Positions 54,716 through 64,000 of a DNA stretch of 64,000 nucleotides are shown piece by piece. The position numbers and the translations under genes are program-made. The notes under the pieces are model-generated. The model was given only the letters and a program-made list of their open reading frames with translations, was not told where the DNA came from and did not search any database. Numbering within the stretch: the first letter of the stretch is position 1; the number at the start of each line of letters is the position of its first letter. This DNA is from Sepiola atlantica (taxonomy: Eukaryota; Mollusca; Cephalopoda; Sepiida; Sepiolidae), in the NCBI GenBank assembly GCA_963556195.1, contig OY744531.1, forward strand, positions 100,832,123 through 100,896,122, read 5' to 3'.

Positions 54716-55180
54716 ATCCATTGTTGAAGAAAATACAGCATTTAGATGAGTTCCTTAAGAGGTCCCTAAGCTGATAGAATTTGGAGTCCTGTTCATTTAG
54801 GCATCCCCTTACTGTATCGAAAACAAAAGAAGATATAAAGTTTTAAAAAATACATAAAAAATCTACTGTATCAAAAACATTTACCATATTTCACCCCAAA
54901 AAGAACTTTTTGAAACAAAAGAACTTTTAAAAAATATATCAAAAATCTATATGTATATATAAAAAAAGATGCATCAAAATCTAATTGGGACCTCTTGAAG
55001 AAAAGACGTGCATACTGTCTGGTCACATAAAAGGTATGACTCTGAAGTTCACTTCCTTTTTTCCCCGCTTTCCCATCTGCCAGCCAAGATGACAACTAAA
55101 GAGACCCACAATGGTTTAACTGTTTCAAATTAGTTCAGAGGAGTCGCATTAAATTTGAAAATAAACAAATCTGTTCTGTT
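54716..55180 (+). other. ALDH5A1: ALDH5A1 3'UTR
   Basis: AT-rich sequence after the TGA with no continuing frame. A canonical AATAAA lies at 55160-55165, followed by a TG/T-rich stretch (55172-55215) of the kind that directs cleavage. This gives an inferred 3'UTR of about 465 nt. Another AATAAA-like run at about 55306 could serve as a second site. Confidence 0.6.
55160..55165 (+). terminator. ALDH5A1: Poly(A) signal AATAAA of ALDH5A1
   Basis: First canonical hexamer after the stop codon that is backed by a GT/T-rich downstream element. Assignment is by motif and position only. Confidence 0.55.
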
Positions 55181-55184
55181 TTTG

Positions 55185-56080
55185 TATCTCGAGTTATTTT
55201 TGTTGTTTTGTTTTTGAGTTCAAGACAAAGGGATCCTTATGGGCCCTTCTAGCTTTGGGAGTCCTGGGCTACAAGCTAATATGTAAATCCAATAAACCCA
55301 AAAAAAATAAATCCAAAAAAAATAAATCCAAAAAACAAAAACAAACAAAAAAGCAAAGCACAACCACAACAAACAGACAAAATTATTTTGTATTGGAAAC
55401 AAGTTGTTTAATATGTGCTCAATGCTTAGTAAATGTTCATTATTGTTTGACTTTTCGATAGGATGGAACCCTGATTTTTATTTTTTTTTAAAGCAAACAA
55501 AAAAAGCGAAGCACAACCAAATTAATTTGTATTGTATTAGTGGTGAACTAAAAGCGAACTTTTAGGAAAAGGTAAAACCTATTGTGAAAAGTATACAGCT
55601 CAATATACAGGATAGAGCAGATAAATAGGTAGAACGAACCTTCTATTGGATTTTTTACCCTCTGGATTCTATCTATCTTCGCCGCACCTGAAGATGTGGT
55701 TTTTGGAGTTTAACTTTGAATCCTCTCATGTCATTTCTCGTGCCTTTTAACGACCTACCTACCTACAATTCACTTTCTCTGCAGGGCTTTTTGACACCGG
55801 ACTTTTTTGCAATCGGACATTTGCTTGCATTCGGGCAGAGTTTTGCCTTGTGTTTTTTTCCCCACAATCTTTATTTTACTTTTTCAAATTTTAAATCTTG
55901 GCCTTTGCCAACTTATCTATCCCAGCGATTTCCTCTGATGATAAGATTTTGATCTTTGAAAAGCCTGGCTTAAGGAAAATATTAATTTGAATAAATTGCT
56001 TTTTTGCGGAATATACCTTGCTCTGAGCAACTGAATTGAAAAAAGATCTGCCTTTTGCTTTTCTAATTCCTTTTCATCCT
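55185..56080. other. Downstream flank of ALDH5A1, nothing recognised
   Basis: (AATAAATCCAAAAA)n-like run at 55288-55335. No gene, no repeat family recognised. Confidence 0.4.
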
Positions 56081-56083
56081 TCT

Positions 56084-56084
56084 A

Positions 56085-56120
<36 letters not shown>
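56084..56120 (+). repeat. (TA)n microsatellite
   Basis: About 17 TA units. Confidence 0.95.
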
Positions 56121-56121
<1 letters not shown>

Positions 56122-56124
56122 CAT

Positions 56125-56543
56125 CTACAGTTTCAGGGCACACCCTCTGAATGATAAAGTTTACAACAAAACATAATAATGTGCCCACGTTACTAACCGT
56201 GGTGCCTAGAATACGTATCCCATAATTCATAATGTTCATTTGTTTATGAGTTTACCCTGCATATACATATTGATGCTCATGCAGAGGCGCGGGCACTAAT
56301 ACAGTTAAAATTTTATTACATAACAAGCAATTTGATGAAGGGTAATTCTATCCTATATTAATTTTTTTGCATCATGCTTATTTTTAAAGTTTTTTTTATA
56401 ATTTTAGCGTGAGAGGGAGTTTAGTATCAACACTCCACTAAATGGTAAAGTTTACAACAAAAAAAAATAATTGGCCACATTACTCACAGTGTTGCCTAGA
56501 ATATATATTCCATAATGATCGGTTCATTAGTTTAGAAGTGAAT

Positions 56544-56548
<5 letters not shown>
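56125..56548 (+). repeat. Two diverged copies of an about 290-bp segment
   Basis: AATGATAAAGTTTACAACAA with GTTACTAACCGTGGTGCCTA and CCATAATTCATAATG at about 56140-56240 recurs at about 56430-56520 (AATGGTAAAGTTTACAAC.., TTGCCTAGAATA). Confidence 0.6.

Positions 56549-56591
<43 letters not shown>
56549..56591 (+). repeat. (TA)n microsatellite
   Basis: About 21 TA units adjoining repeat E. Confidence 0.95.
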
Positions 56592-56596
<5 letters not shown>

Positions 56597-56775
56597 GGAA
56601 GTTTCTTAACCATTAAAACTATAGTAAAAAAAAAACAACAAAAAAAAAACAAATAGTCCCAAGTCTTTCAGTGGAAAATCATTCATGTAAGTCAATTTAT
56701 TTTTTACAGTTATTATATTAGTTTGTTTCTAACACTATTTTAAGGGATCATCAGTTGTTTACCATGAAAAACTCG
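56592..56775 (-). repeat. Dispersed repeat E, inverted copy
   Basis: GTCTCGGAAGTTTCTTAACC ... CAGTTGTTTACCATGAAAAA, reverse complement of 21076-21246. Confidence 0.7.
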
Positions 56776-56961
56776 TAATACAGGGTGTCGAATCGCATGA
56801 CCGGTAGTGAATAGTCATATCTCTATACTGATGAGCCCCGATTATTAAGCACGAGGAAAGAAGCTATCGAATAAGAAGGCTCTCCAGCATCTGGGGACCT
56901 CCACAGTGAATGGATGGGATTTAGCTGATTGTCGAGTTTGTCTAGTGTATTTACGTTGAGG

Positions 56962-57002
56962 GGGCATCAGAGTATCCAGTTCATCTGAGCACAATCCATT
57001 TG
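56962..57002 (-). pseudogene. Short LINE fragment
   Basis: ATCCAGTTCATCTGAGCACA corresponds to the NGLCSDEL segment seen at 18915-18945. About 40 bp only. Confidence 0.55.
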
Positions 57003-57569
57003 TATTTTTTCCTTTCTAGCATTATTTTTATGTGCAAAATTATTCAGTTTATTAAGTAGGTTTTATTAGACTCTTTGTCTCTGCTATGTCTTCATTTTTT
57101 ATTTACGTGTTTCTCGGACAATATTTTCGTTCCTTTTCAGTTTTACATTTTTCGACCATCAATAAACCTCAGAATCTTGATTGTCGATAGGAGTACTCTT
57201 GAATTTTGCACACATTTCCACGAAACGTACACATCCCGGAGACAATATATATATATAGTTGCTACCAAAAGCAACTTTCTATAAAGCAAAGTACACCTAC
57301 CATATGATGATGACCTAAGAAATGCAGCATACAAAAACAGTACACCTCTAAGCGTGTATCGGAGCAGAATAACAGAAATATCTGCACATGCACAAAGTGG
57401 CTGATCATTTAGATAGCACAAGCTTGCAACATAAATAGCAAAACTTGTAGATTGTGCATGGCAAAAAAGTACCGCATTATAAACTCCCCCACAGAAAAAA
57501 ACCCTAAGCTATTCAATATAAAACACAAATTCATAGCTAAGTGTTGACATTTAAATAAATATCTTCTTT
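57003..57569. other. Unassigned stretch
   Basis: No gene recognised. Overlapping 69- and 92-residue frames on opposite strands lack domain features. Confidence 0.35.
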
Positions 57570-59345
57570 GTCATCTGAGATGATTAGCTTATAGAGCTAC
57601 AAATTATTTTTTAACTATGCTAAATACATTTAAAAAGACTGCAAATTATTTTTTAATTATTAAATAAATAAAAAAATGAGCGCAAATTATTTTTAAATTA
57701 TTAAATAAATTTAAAAAAAAATGCAAATTATTTTTTAATTATTAAATAAATTAAAAAAGACTGCAAATTATTTTTTAACTATTAAATAAATAAAAAAAAG
57801 AATGCAAATTATTTTTTAATTATCAAATAAATTTTAAAAAGACTGCAAATTATTTTTTAATTATTAAATAAATAAAAAAAAGACTGCAAATTATTTTTTA
57901 ATTATTAAATAAAAATAAAAGACTGCAGATTTTTTAAATTATTAAATAAATAAAAAAAGACTGAAAATTATTTTTTAATTATTAAATAAATAAAAAAAGA
58001 CTGCAAATTATTTTTTAATTATTAAATAAATTAAGAATGACTGCAGATTATTTTAAATTATTAGATAAATAAAAAAAAGACTGCAAATTATTTTTTAATT
58101 ATTAAATAAATAAAAAAGACTGCAAATTATTTTTTAATTATTAAATAAATTAAAATAGACTGCAAATAATTTTTTAACTATTAAATGAATAAAAAAAGAA
58201 TGCAAATTATTTTTTAATTATCAAATAAATTTTAAAAAGACTGCAAATTATTTTTAAATTATTAAATAAATAAAAAAAGACTGCAAATTATTTTTTATTA
58301 TTAAATAAATTAAAAAAGACTGCAGATTTTTTTTTAATTATTAAATAAATAAAAAAAGACTGCAAATTATTTTTTAATTATTAAATAAATAAAAAAAGAC
58401 TGATAATTATTTTTTAATTATTAAATAATTTTTTTTAAAAACTGCAAATTATTGTTTAATTATTAAATAAATAAAAAAAAGACTGCAAATTATTTTTTAA
58501 TTATTAAATAAATTTAAAAAACTGCTAATTATTTTTTAATTATTAAATAAATAAATAAAAAAAGACTGCAAATTATTTTTTAATTATTTAATAAATAAAA
58601 AAGACTGCAAATTATTTTTTAATTATTAAATAAATTTTTAAAAGACTGCAAATTATTTTTTTAATTATTAAATAAATAAAAAAGACTGCAAATTATTTTT
58701 TAATTATTAAAAAAATAAAAAAGACAGCAAACTTTTTTTAATTATTAAATAAATAAAAAAAGACTGCAAATTATTTTTTAATTATTAAATAAATAAAAAA
58801 AAGATTGCAAATTATTTTTTATTATTATTAAATAAATTAAAAAAAGACTGCAAATTATTTTTTAATTATTAAATAAATAAATAAAGACTGCAAATTATTT
58901 TTTAATTATTAAATAAATTTAAAAAGACTGCAAATTATTTTTTAATTATTAAATAAAAATAAAAGACTGCAGATTTTTTTAAATTATTAAATAAATTAAA
59001 ATAGACTGCAAATTATTTTTTAATTATTAAATAAATAAAAAAGACTATAGATTTTTTTAATTATTAAATTAATAAAAAAAGACTATAGATTTTTTTAATT
59101 ATTAAATAAATTTAAAAAAAACTGCAAAATATTTTTTAATTATTAAATAAATAAAAAAGACTGCAAATTATTTTTTAATTATTAAATAAATTTAAAAAAG
59201 ACTGCAGATTTTTTTAAAATTATTAAATAAATAAAAAAAGACTGCAAATTATTTTTTAATTATTAAATAAATAAAAAAAAGACTGCAAATAATTTTATTA
59301 TTATTAAATAAATTAAAAAAAGACTGCAAATTTTTTAACTGTTAA
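57570..59345 (+). repeat. About 40-bp AT-rich tandem satellite
   Basis: GACTGCAAATTATTTTTTAA + TTATTAAATAAATAAAAAAA units, some 44 copies, with frequent 1-5 bp length changes in the A-run. Confidence 0.95.
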
Positions 59346-59419
59346 ATAAAAAAGACTGAATAAGCAGTCATAGAAACAAATATAACTCGCAACACACAGC
59401 CACAAAAGAGCACATAATA

Positions 59420-60600
59420 AGTAGCCGATAAAACAAAAAACATTACTGATAGTAGCAGCGCATAAAAATACAAGTGAAAAAACATGAAAATGAAATAAAA
59501 TAGGTTATGTAGTCGAAAAAAATTGAACAAGACTGTCTGTGTTTTGCTGCCAGAGGCAAAATGTATTTTTTGCTTAAAAAGAAGTAAACATGTAACAATT
59601 TTAAATGCAAAGAGAAAAATGTTCTGATATTGCATAAAAATGCAAATGTTCATTTGCTGAAAAGTGAAAGAATTATAAATGTTTTCAAAAATGGTACAAA
59701 GTTCATTAAAAGAATTTTTTTTACACATGTCTTTGCTTTAGTAGAGAGAATGCTTTTAAGCAGTCTGTCATTGTATTTTCTCTCTTGACGATTCGTCGGA
59801 ACCTCAACGTCTTTCACATTTCGAATACCATGGACACCGAATCGCATCCAATAAAAGCATTCAAACTGCTTCGCCAAGCACCTGCTTGAGAACCTTGATA
59901 TTGTAGACGTAGGATTTCGTCTTGTCAGAGCGGAAATATAGTGCAGTACATTTGAAAACATATGCACGGAACAGCAAGAGAATAAGAAGATCTGTGTCTT
60001 CTCTAATGTCTTGTCTCTTCGGAATCCTGGTTCGAACTGGTTAATCACGCTGATCACGTGACTTGGGTTTTGTGCTAAATTACGATTTCTCGCGTGAATC
60101 TCGTGCAGTGAAGAGTGTACTTCCGGTCAATCATGTGACTGCTACAATAACCCCTGCTTAGGCTTTTAGCCGATAAAACAGAGAAACTTTATTGACAGTA
60201 GCAGTACATGAAAATACAAGTGAAAGAACATAAAAATAAAAAAATCGATTATGCGATTGAAAAAACTTGATCCAGAATGTCTTTGTAATGCTGCCAGAGG
60301 CAAAATGTCTCTTTTGCTGCAAAAGAAGCAAACATGTAAAATCTGAAGTGCAAAGAGGAAAATATTCATTTGTTCAAAGGTGAAAAATGTTCATTTGTTC
60401 AAAGGTGAAAAATATTCGTCTGTTCAAAGGTGATAAATGTTCATTTGTTCAAAGGTGATAAATATGCATTTGTTCAAAGGTGATAAATGTTCATTTGTTC
60501 AAAGGTGAAAATGTTCTGTTATTGCATAAAAAATGCAAATATTCATTTGCTGAAAAGTGAAAGAATTACAAATATTTTCAAAAATGGAACAGTGTTCATT
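59420..60600 (+). repeat. Two direct copies of an about 290-bp segment flanking 460 bp
   Basis: AGCCGATAAAACA..., TGCTGCCAGAGGCAAAATGT and TTCATTTGCTGAAAAGTGAA appear at about 59420-59705 and 60170-60600. The second copy has an internal TTCATTTGTTCAAAGGTGA array (about 60366-60510, six units). The spacer 59706-60165 is GC-richer. They might be LTR-like repeats or 3' sequence of the adjoining gypsy element; the termini are not convincing. Confidence 0.5.
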
Positions 60601-60648
60601 CAAAAAGAGAATTTCCCCCATCCAGTTGCAAAATTGTAGAAGCGGTAG

Positions 60649-61240
60649 TTAATTGCTCCAGGAAATGGAAATGTTCAGATATAGTTCAAGAAAGTGTCGC
60701 ATATGACGTAGTGAAGTTTGAGGGGGTAGATCGATGAGATCTTTGACTTTTTCAGAAAGGGGTGAAATACCTTCCGAGTTTATTACATGGTCAAAGAAAG
60801 CAAGATATGTGGCACAAAAAGTACATTCAACAAGGTCTATCCTAACATAATAACGCTGCAAACATTCAAAAAGAATCCAAAGATGTTTTAAATGTTCCTC
60901 AAATGAGGTACTAGCTATAAGAATGTCATCTATAGAGCTACGAAACGAATAGTAGAATGAGCAGGGATTTTTTAAATCTCAACATTCAAGTTCGTTAGGT
61001 CAACCGCAGAAACGATAACAAATACAGGGCTAACAATAATAATAAGATGTTCAGAAGCTTTTCTACCAGATAATGACAGGTTAGTGCTAGAATCCGTAAG
61101 TATTCGTCTACGTAAGTCCGCCATCAAGTAAAAGTGGTGCAAGAAACAGCACCTAAGATGGGGTGGTAGGAACAAAAGCAATGATAAAGATCCATGTGAA
61201 ATCTTTGCGTAGTTGTACGTCCAAGGATCATGCAACTTGA
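60649..61240 (-). pseudogene. Ty3/gypsy retrotransposon pol fragment
   Basis: On the minus strand FYYSFRSSIDDILIASTSFE, EHLKHLWILFECLQRYYVRI and VINSEGISPLSEKVKDLIDL..Q.SLRHMRHFLEL form the RT palm and connection of Ty3/gypsy elements (IDD in place of the usual L/VDD). Upstream (61135-61070) FLHHFYLMADLRRRILTDSS resembles the segment that follows the protease (ADFL..F.L.VDLR.RRL.D). The fingers and the protease active site are not seen, so it is broken and internally deleted. Confidence 0.78.
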
Positions 61241-61244
61241 CTAC

Positions 61245-61555
61245 ACGTGTTAACTGAAAAACGGTTACAAACTGATGTTGGAATCAGTCGTCCGTGTGAT
61301 TATACACTGTAGCAAGCATGGAGCACAAGTCAGTGTGCTGTTACATGTATGGAGGAGTAGATGTTGATATCTACTGTCATGTGTGGGAAATGCAGGTGTA
61401 TATGCATTGTTGCGAGTGAGTGAGTGAGTGTGATTACTGCATTGTGGCTCGTAAGAAGTGTATGTAAGTGGTGTGTACTGTGGAGGAAACTTCCGTTTTA
61501 ACGATTTCGATATGCCATGGACAGTGAAATGTGCCGATATCTGGAAAATACGTGA
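61245..61555. other. Unassigned stretch before the 31-bp satellite
   Basis: (GTGA)n-like run at 61419-61432. No gene seen. Confidence 0.4.
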
Positions 61556-64000
61556 AAATATAATTCCCCATCTTCAAAATATGTAAAAATATAATGCCCC
61601 ATCTTCAAAATATGTAAAAATATAATGCCCCATCTTCAAAATATGTGAAAATATAATGCCCATCTTCAAAATATGTGAAAATATAATGCCCCATCTTCAA
61701 AATATGTGAAAATATAATGCCCCATCTTCAAAATATGTGAAAATATAATGTCCCATCTTCAAAATATGTGAAAATATAATGCCCCATCTTCAAAATATGT
61801 GAAAATATAATGCCCCATCTTCAAAATATGTGAAAATATAATGCCCCATCTTCAAAATATGTGAAAATATAATGTCCCATCTTCAAAATATGTGAAAATA
61901 TAATGCCCATCTTCAAAATATGTGAAAATATAATGTCCCATCTTCAAAATATGTGAAAATATAATGCCCCATCTTCAAAATATGTGAAAATATAATGCCC
62001 CATCTTCAAAATATGTGAAAATATAATGCCCCATCTTCAAAATATGTGAAAATATAATGCCCCATCTTCAAAATATGTGAAAATATAATGCCCCATCTTC
62101 AAAATATGTGAAAATATAATGTCCCATCTTCAAAATATGTGAAAATATAATGTCCCATCTTCAAAATATGTGAAAATATAATGCCCCATCTTCAAAATAT
62201 GTGAAAATATAATGCCCCATCTTCAAAATATGTGACACTATAATGCCCCATCTTCAAAATATGTGAAAATATAATGTCCCATCTTCAAAATATGTGAAAA
62301 TATAATGTCCCATCTTCAAAATATGTGAAAATATAATGCCCCATCTTCAAAATATGTGAAAATATAATACCCCATCTTCAAAATATGTGAAAATATAATG
62401 CCCCATCTTCAAAATATGTGAAAATATAATGTCCCATCTTCAAAATATGTGAAAATATAATGCCCCATCTTGAAAATATGTGAAAATATAATGCCCCATC
62501 TTGAAAATATGTGAAAACATAATGCCCCATCTTGAAAATATGTGAAAATATAATGCCCCATCTTCAAAATATGTGAAAATATAATGCCCCATCTTGAAAA
62601 TATGTGAAAACATAATGCCCCATCTTGAAAATATGTGAAAATATAATGCCCCATCTTCAAAATATGTGAAAATATAATGCTCCATCTTCAAAATATGTGA
62701 AAATATAATGCCCCATCTTCAAAATATGTAACACTATAATGCCCCATCTTCAAAGTATGTGAAAATATAATGTCCCATCTTCAAAATATGTGAAAATATA
62801 ATGCCCCATCTTCAAAATATGTGAAAATATAATGCCCCATCTTCAAAATATGTGAAAATATAATACGTCATCTTCAAAATATGTGAAAATATAATGCCCC
62901 ATCTTCAAAATATGTGAAAATATAATGTCTCATCTTCAAAATATGTGACAATATAATGCCCCATCTTCAAAATATGTGAAAATATAATGCCCCATCTTCA
63001 AAATATGTGAAAATATAATGCCCCATCTTCAAAATATGTGAAAATATAATGCCCCATCTTGAAAATATGTAAAAATATAATACCCCATCTTCAAAATATG
63101 TGAAAATATAATGTCCCATCTTCAAAATATGTGAAAATATAATGCCCTATCTTCAAAATATGTGAAAATATAATGCCCCATCTTCAAAATATGTGAAAAT
63201 ATAATGCCCCATCTTCAAAATATGTGAAAATATAATGTCCCATCTTCAAAATATGTGAAAATATAATGCCCCATCTTCAAAATATGTGAAAATATAATGC
63301 CCCATCTTCAAAATATGTGAAAATATAATGCCCATCTTCAAAATATGTGAAAATATAATGTCCGATCTTCAAAATATGTGAAAATATAATGCCCCATCTT
63401 CAAAATATGTGAAAATATAATGCCCATCTTCAAAATATGTGAAAATATAATGTCTGATCTTCAAAATATGTGAAAATATAATGCCCCATCCTCAAAATAT
63501 GTGAAAATATAATGCCCATCTTCAAAATATGTGAAAATATAATGCCCCATCTTGAAAATATGTGAAAATATAATGCCCATCTTCAAAATATGTGAAAATA
63601 TAATGCCCCATCTTCAAAATATGTGAAAATATAATGTCCCATCTTTAAAATATGTGAAAATATAATGCCCATCTTCAAAATATGTGAAAATATAATGTCC
63701 CATCTTCAAAATATGTGAAAATATAATGCCCCATCTTCAAAATATGTGAAAATATAATGTCCCATCTTCAAAATATGTGAAAATATAATGCCCCATCTTC
63801 AAAATATGTGAAAATATAATGCCCCATCTTCAAAATGTGAAAATATAATGCCCCATCTTCAAAATATATGAAAATATAATGCCCCATCTTCAAAATATGT
63901 GAAAATATAATGTCCCATCTTCAAAATATGTGAAAATATAATGCCCCTATCTTCAAAATATGTGAAAATATAATGCCCCATCTTCAAAATATGTGAAAAT
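61556..64000 (+). repeat. 31-bp tandem satellite, about 79 units, open at the window end
   Basis: Unit AAAATATGTGAAAATATAAT + GCCCCATCTTC. Variants (TGTCCCA, TGCCCA, CTTGAAAAT, GTGACACTAT) are scattered, and CTTGAAAAT is clustered at 62470-62640. Because 31 is not a multiple of three, minus-strand frames cycle through all phases and stay open by chance; they are not genes. Confidence 0.97.

Noticed and set aside
56816..56860. Second hammerhead (ACTGATGAGCCCCG...)
   Set aside because: It has CTGATGAG, but the following GAGGAAAG does not give a CGAAA core or a matching stem I.
60166..60369. Membrane-protein-like minus-strand frames at 59342-60057 and 60166-60369
   Set aside because: Phe/Leu-rich frames lie in the two copies of the same direct repeat and diverge without a protein-like pattern.
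59420..60600. LTR pair of the gypsy fragment
   Set aside because: The two copies are direct repeats but have no TG...CA ends, primer-binding site or flanking duplication that I can see. Kept only as a repeat.
62409..62691. Two 83-residue minus-strand repeats (KMGHYIFTYF type)
   Set aside because: Phase-cycling frames of the 31-bp satellite, open by chance.
61556..64000. CRISPR-like array
   Set aside because: The units are contiguous with no unique spacers, and the DNA is animal nuclear sequence. The 36-38 kb minisatellite is rejected for the same reason.

Overview
The window is animal nuclear DNA. It has spliced exons with GT/AG borders, long AT-rich introns, and dense non-LTR, Penelope-like, Ty3/gypsy and foldback element debris. 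The repeat content (RTE-like LINE tails ending in GAT triplets, Penelope-like elements, U2-headed SINEs, (TA)n blocks) and the protein sequence suggest a mollusc, probably a cephalopod such as an octopus. That assignment is inference; no rRNA or mitochondrial marker is present.

Only one host protein-coding gene is supported: mitochondrial succinate-semialdehyde dehydrogenase (SSADH, ALDH5A1) on the + strand. Eleven coding exons run from 23233 to 54715. Every exon junction keeps frame, and together they give 1518 nt, a 505-residue protein. The NAD-binding, catalytic (Glu276, Cys310) and succinate-binding (Arg183, Arg304, Ser468) residues are present, as is the second cysteine (Cys312) of the human redox switch. 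A splice acceptor just before the first coding ATG implies at least one unseen 5' non-coding exon. A poly(A) signal lies at 55160.

Layout. 1-2.6 kb: U2 snRNA-headed retroposons and a G/C-tract MITE. 2.6-3.9 kb: a TIR element enclosing a broken ubiquitin C-terminal hydrolase fragment. 4.5-5.4 kb: microsatellites. 6.2-7.8 kb: a cluster of palindromic MITEs. 8.8-9.6 kb: a tRNA-type SINE and a U2-headed SINE with a clean target-site duplication. 10-19 kb: foldback elements, an LTR-like repeat, a TIR element with promoter-like boxes, and a LINE/U2-SINE junction. 19-23 kb: microsatellites and a 108-bp array. 23.2-54.7 kb: the SSADH gene, whose introns hold a 5'-truncated LINE, 75-, 47-, 34/68-, 29- and 126-bp tandem arrays, several LINE tails, and in the last intron a Penelope-like fragment with a hammerhead-ribozyme motif. 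55-64 kb: repeats, a 40-bp AT satellite, a Ty3/gypsy pol fragment, and a 31-bp satellite that runs off the window end.

No operon-like or cooperating gene set exists here. The most interesting material is the U2-headed retroposon family, the hammerhead/Penelope pair, the transposon-captured UCH fragment, the G/C-tract MITE with 5-bp target duplications, and the way repeats touch the SSADH splice sites.
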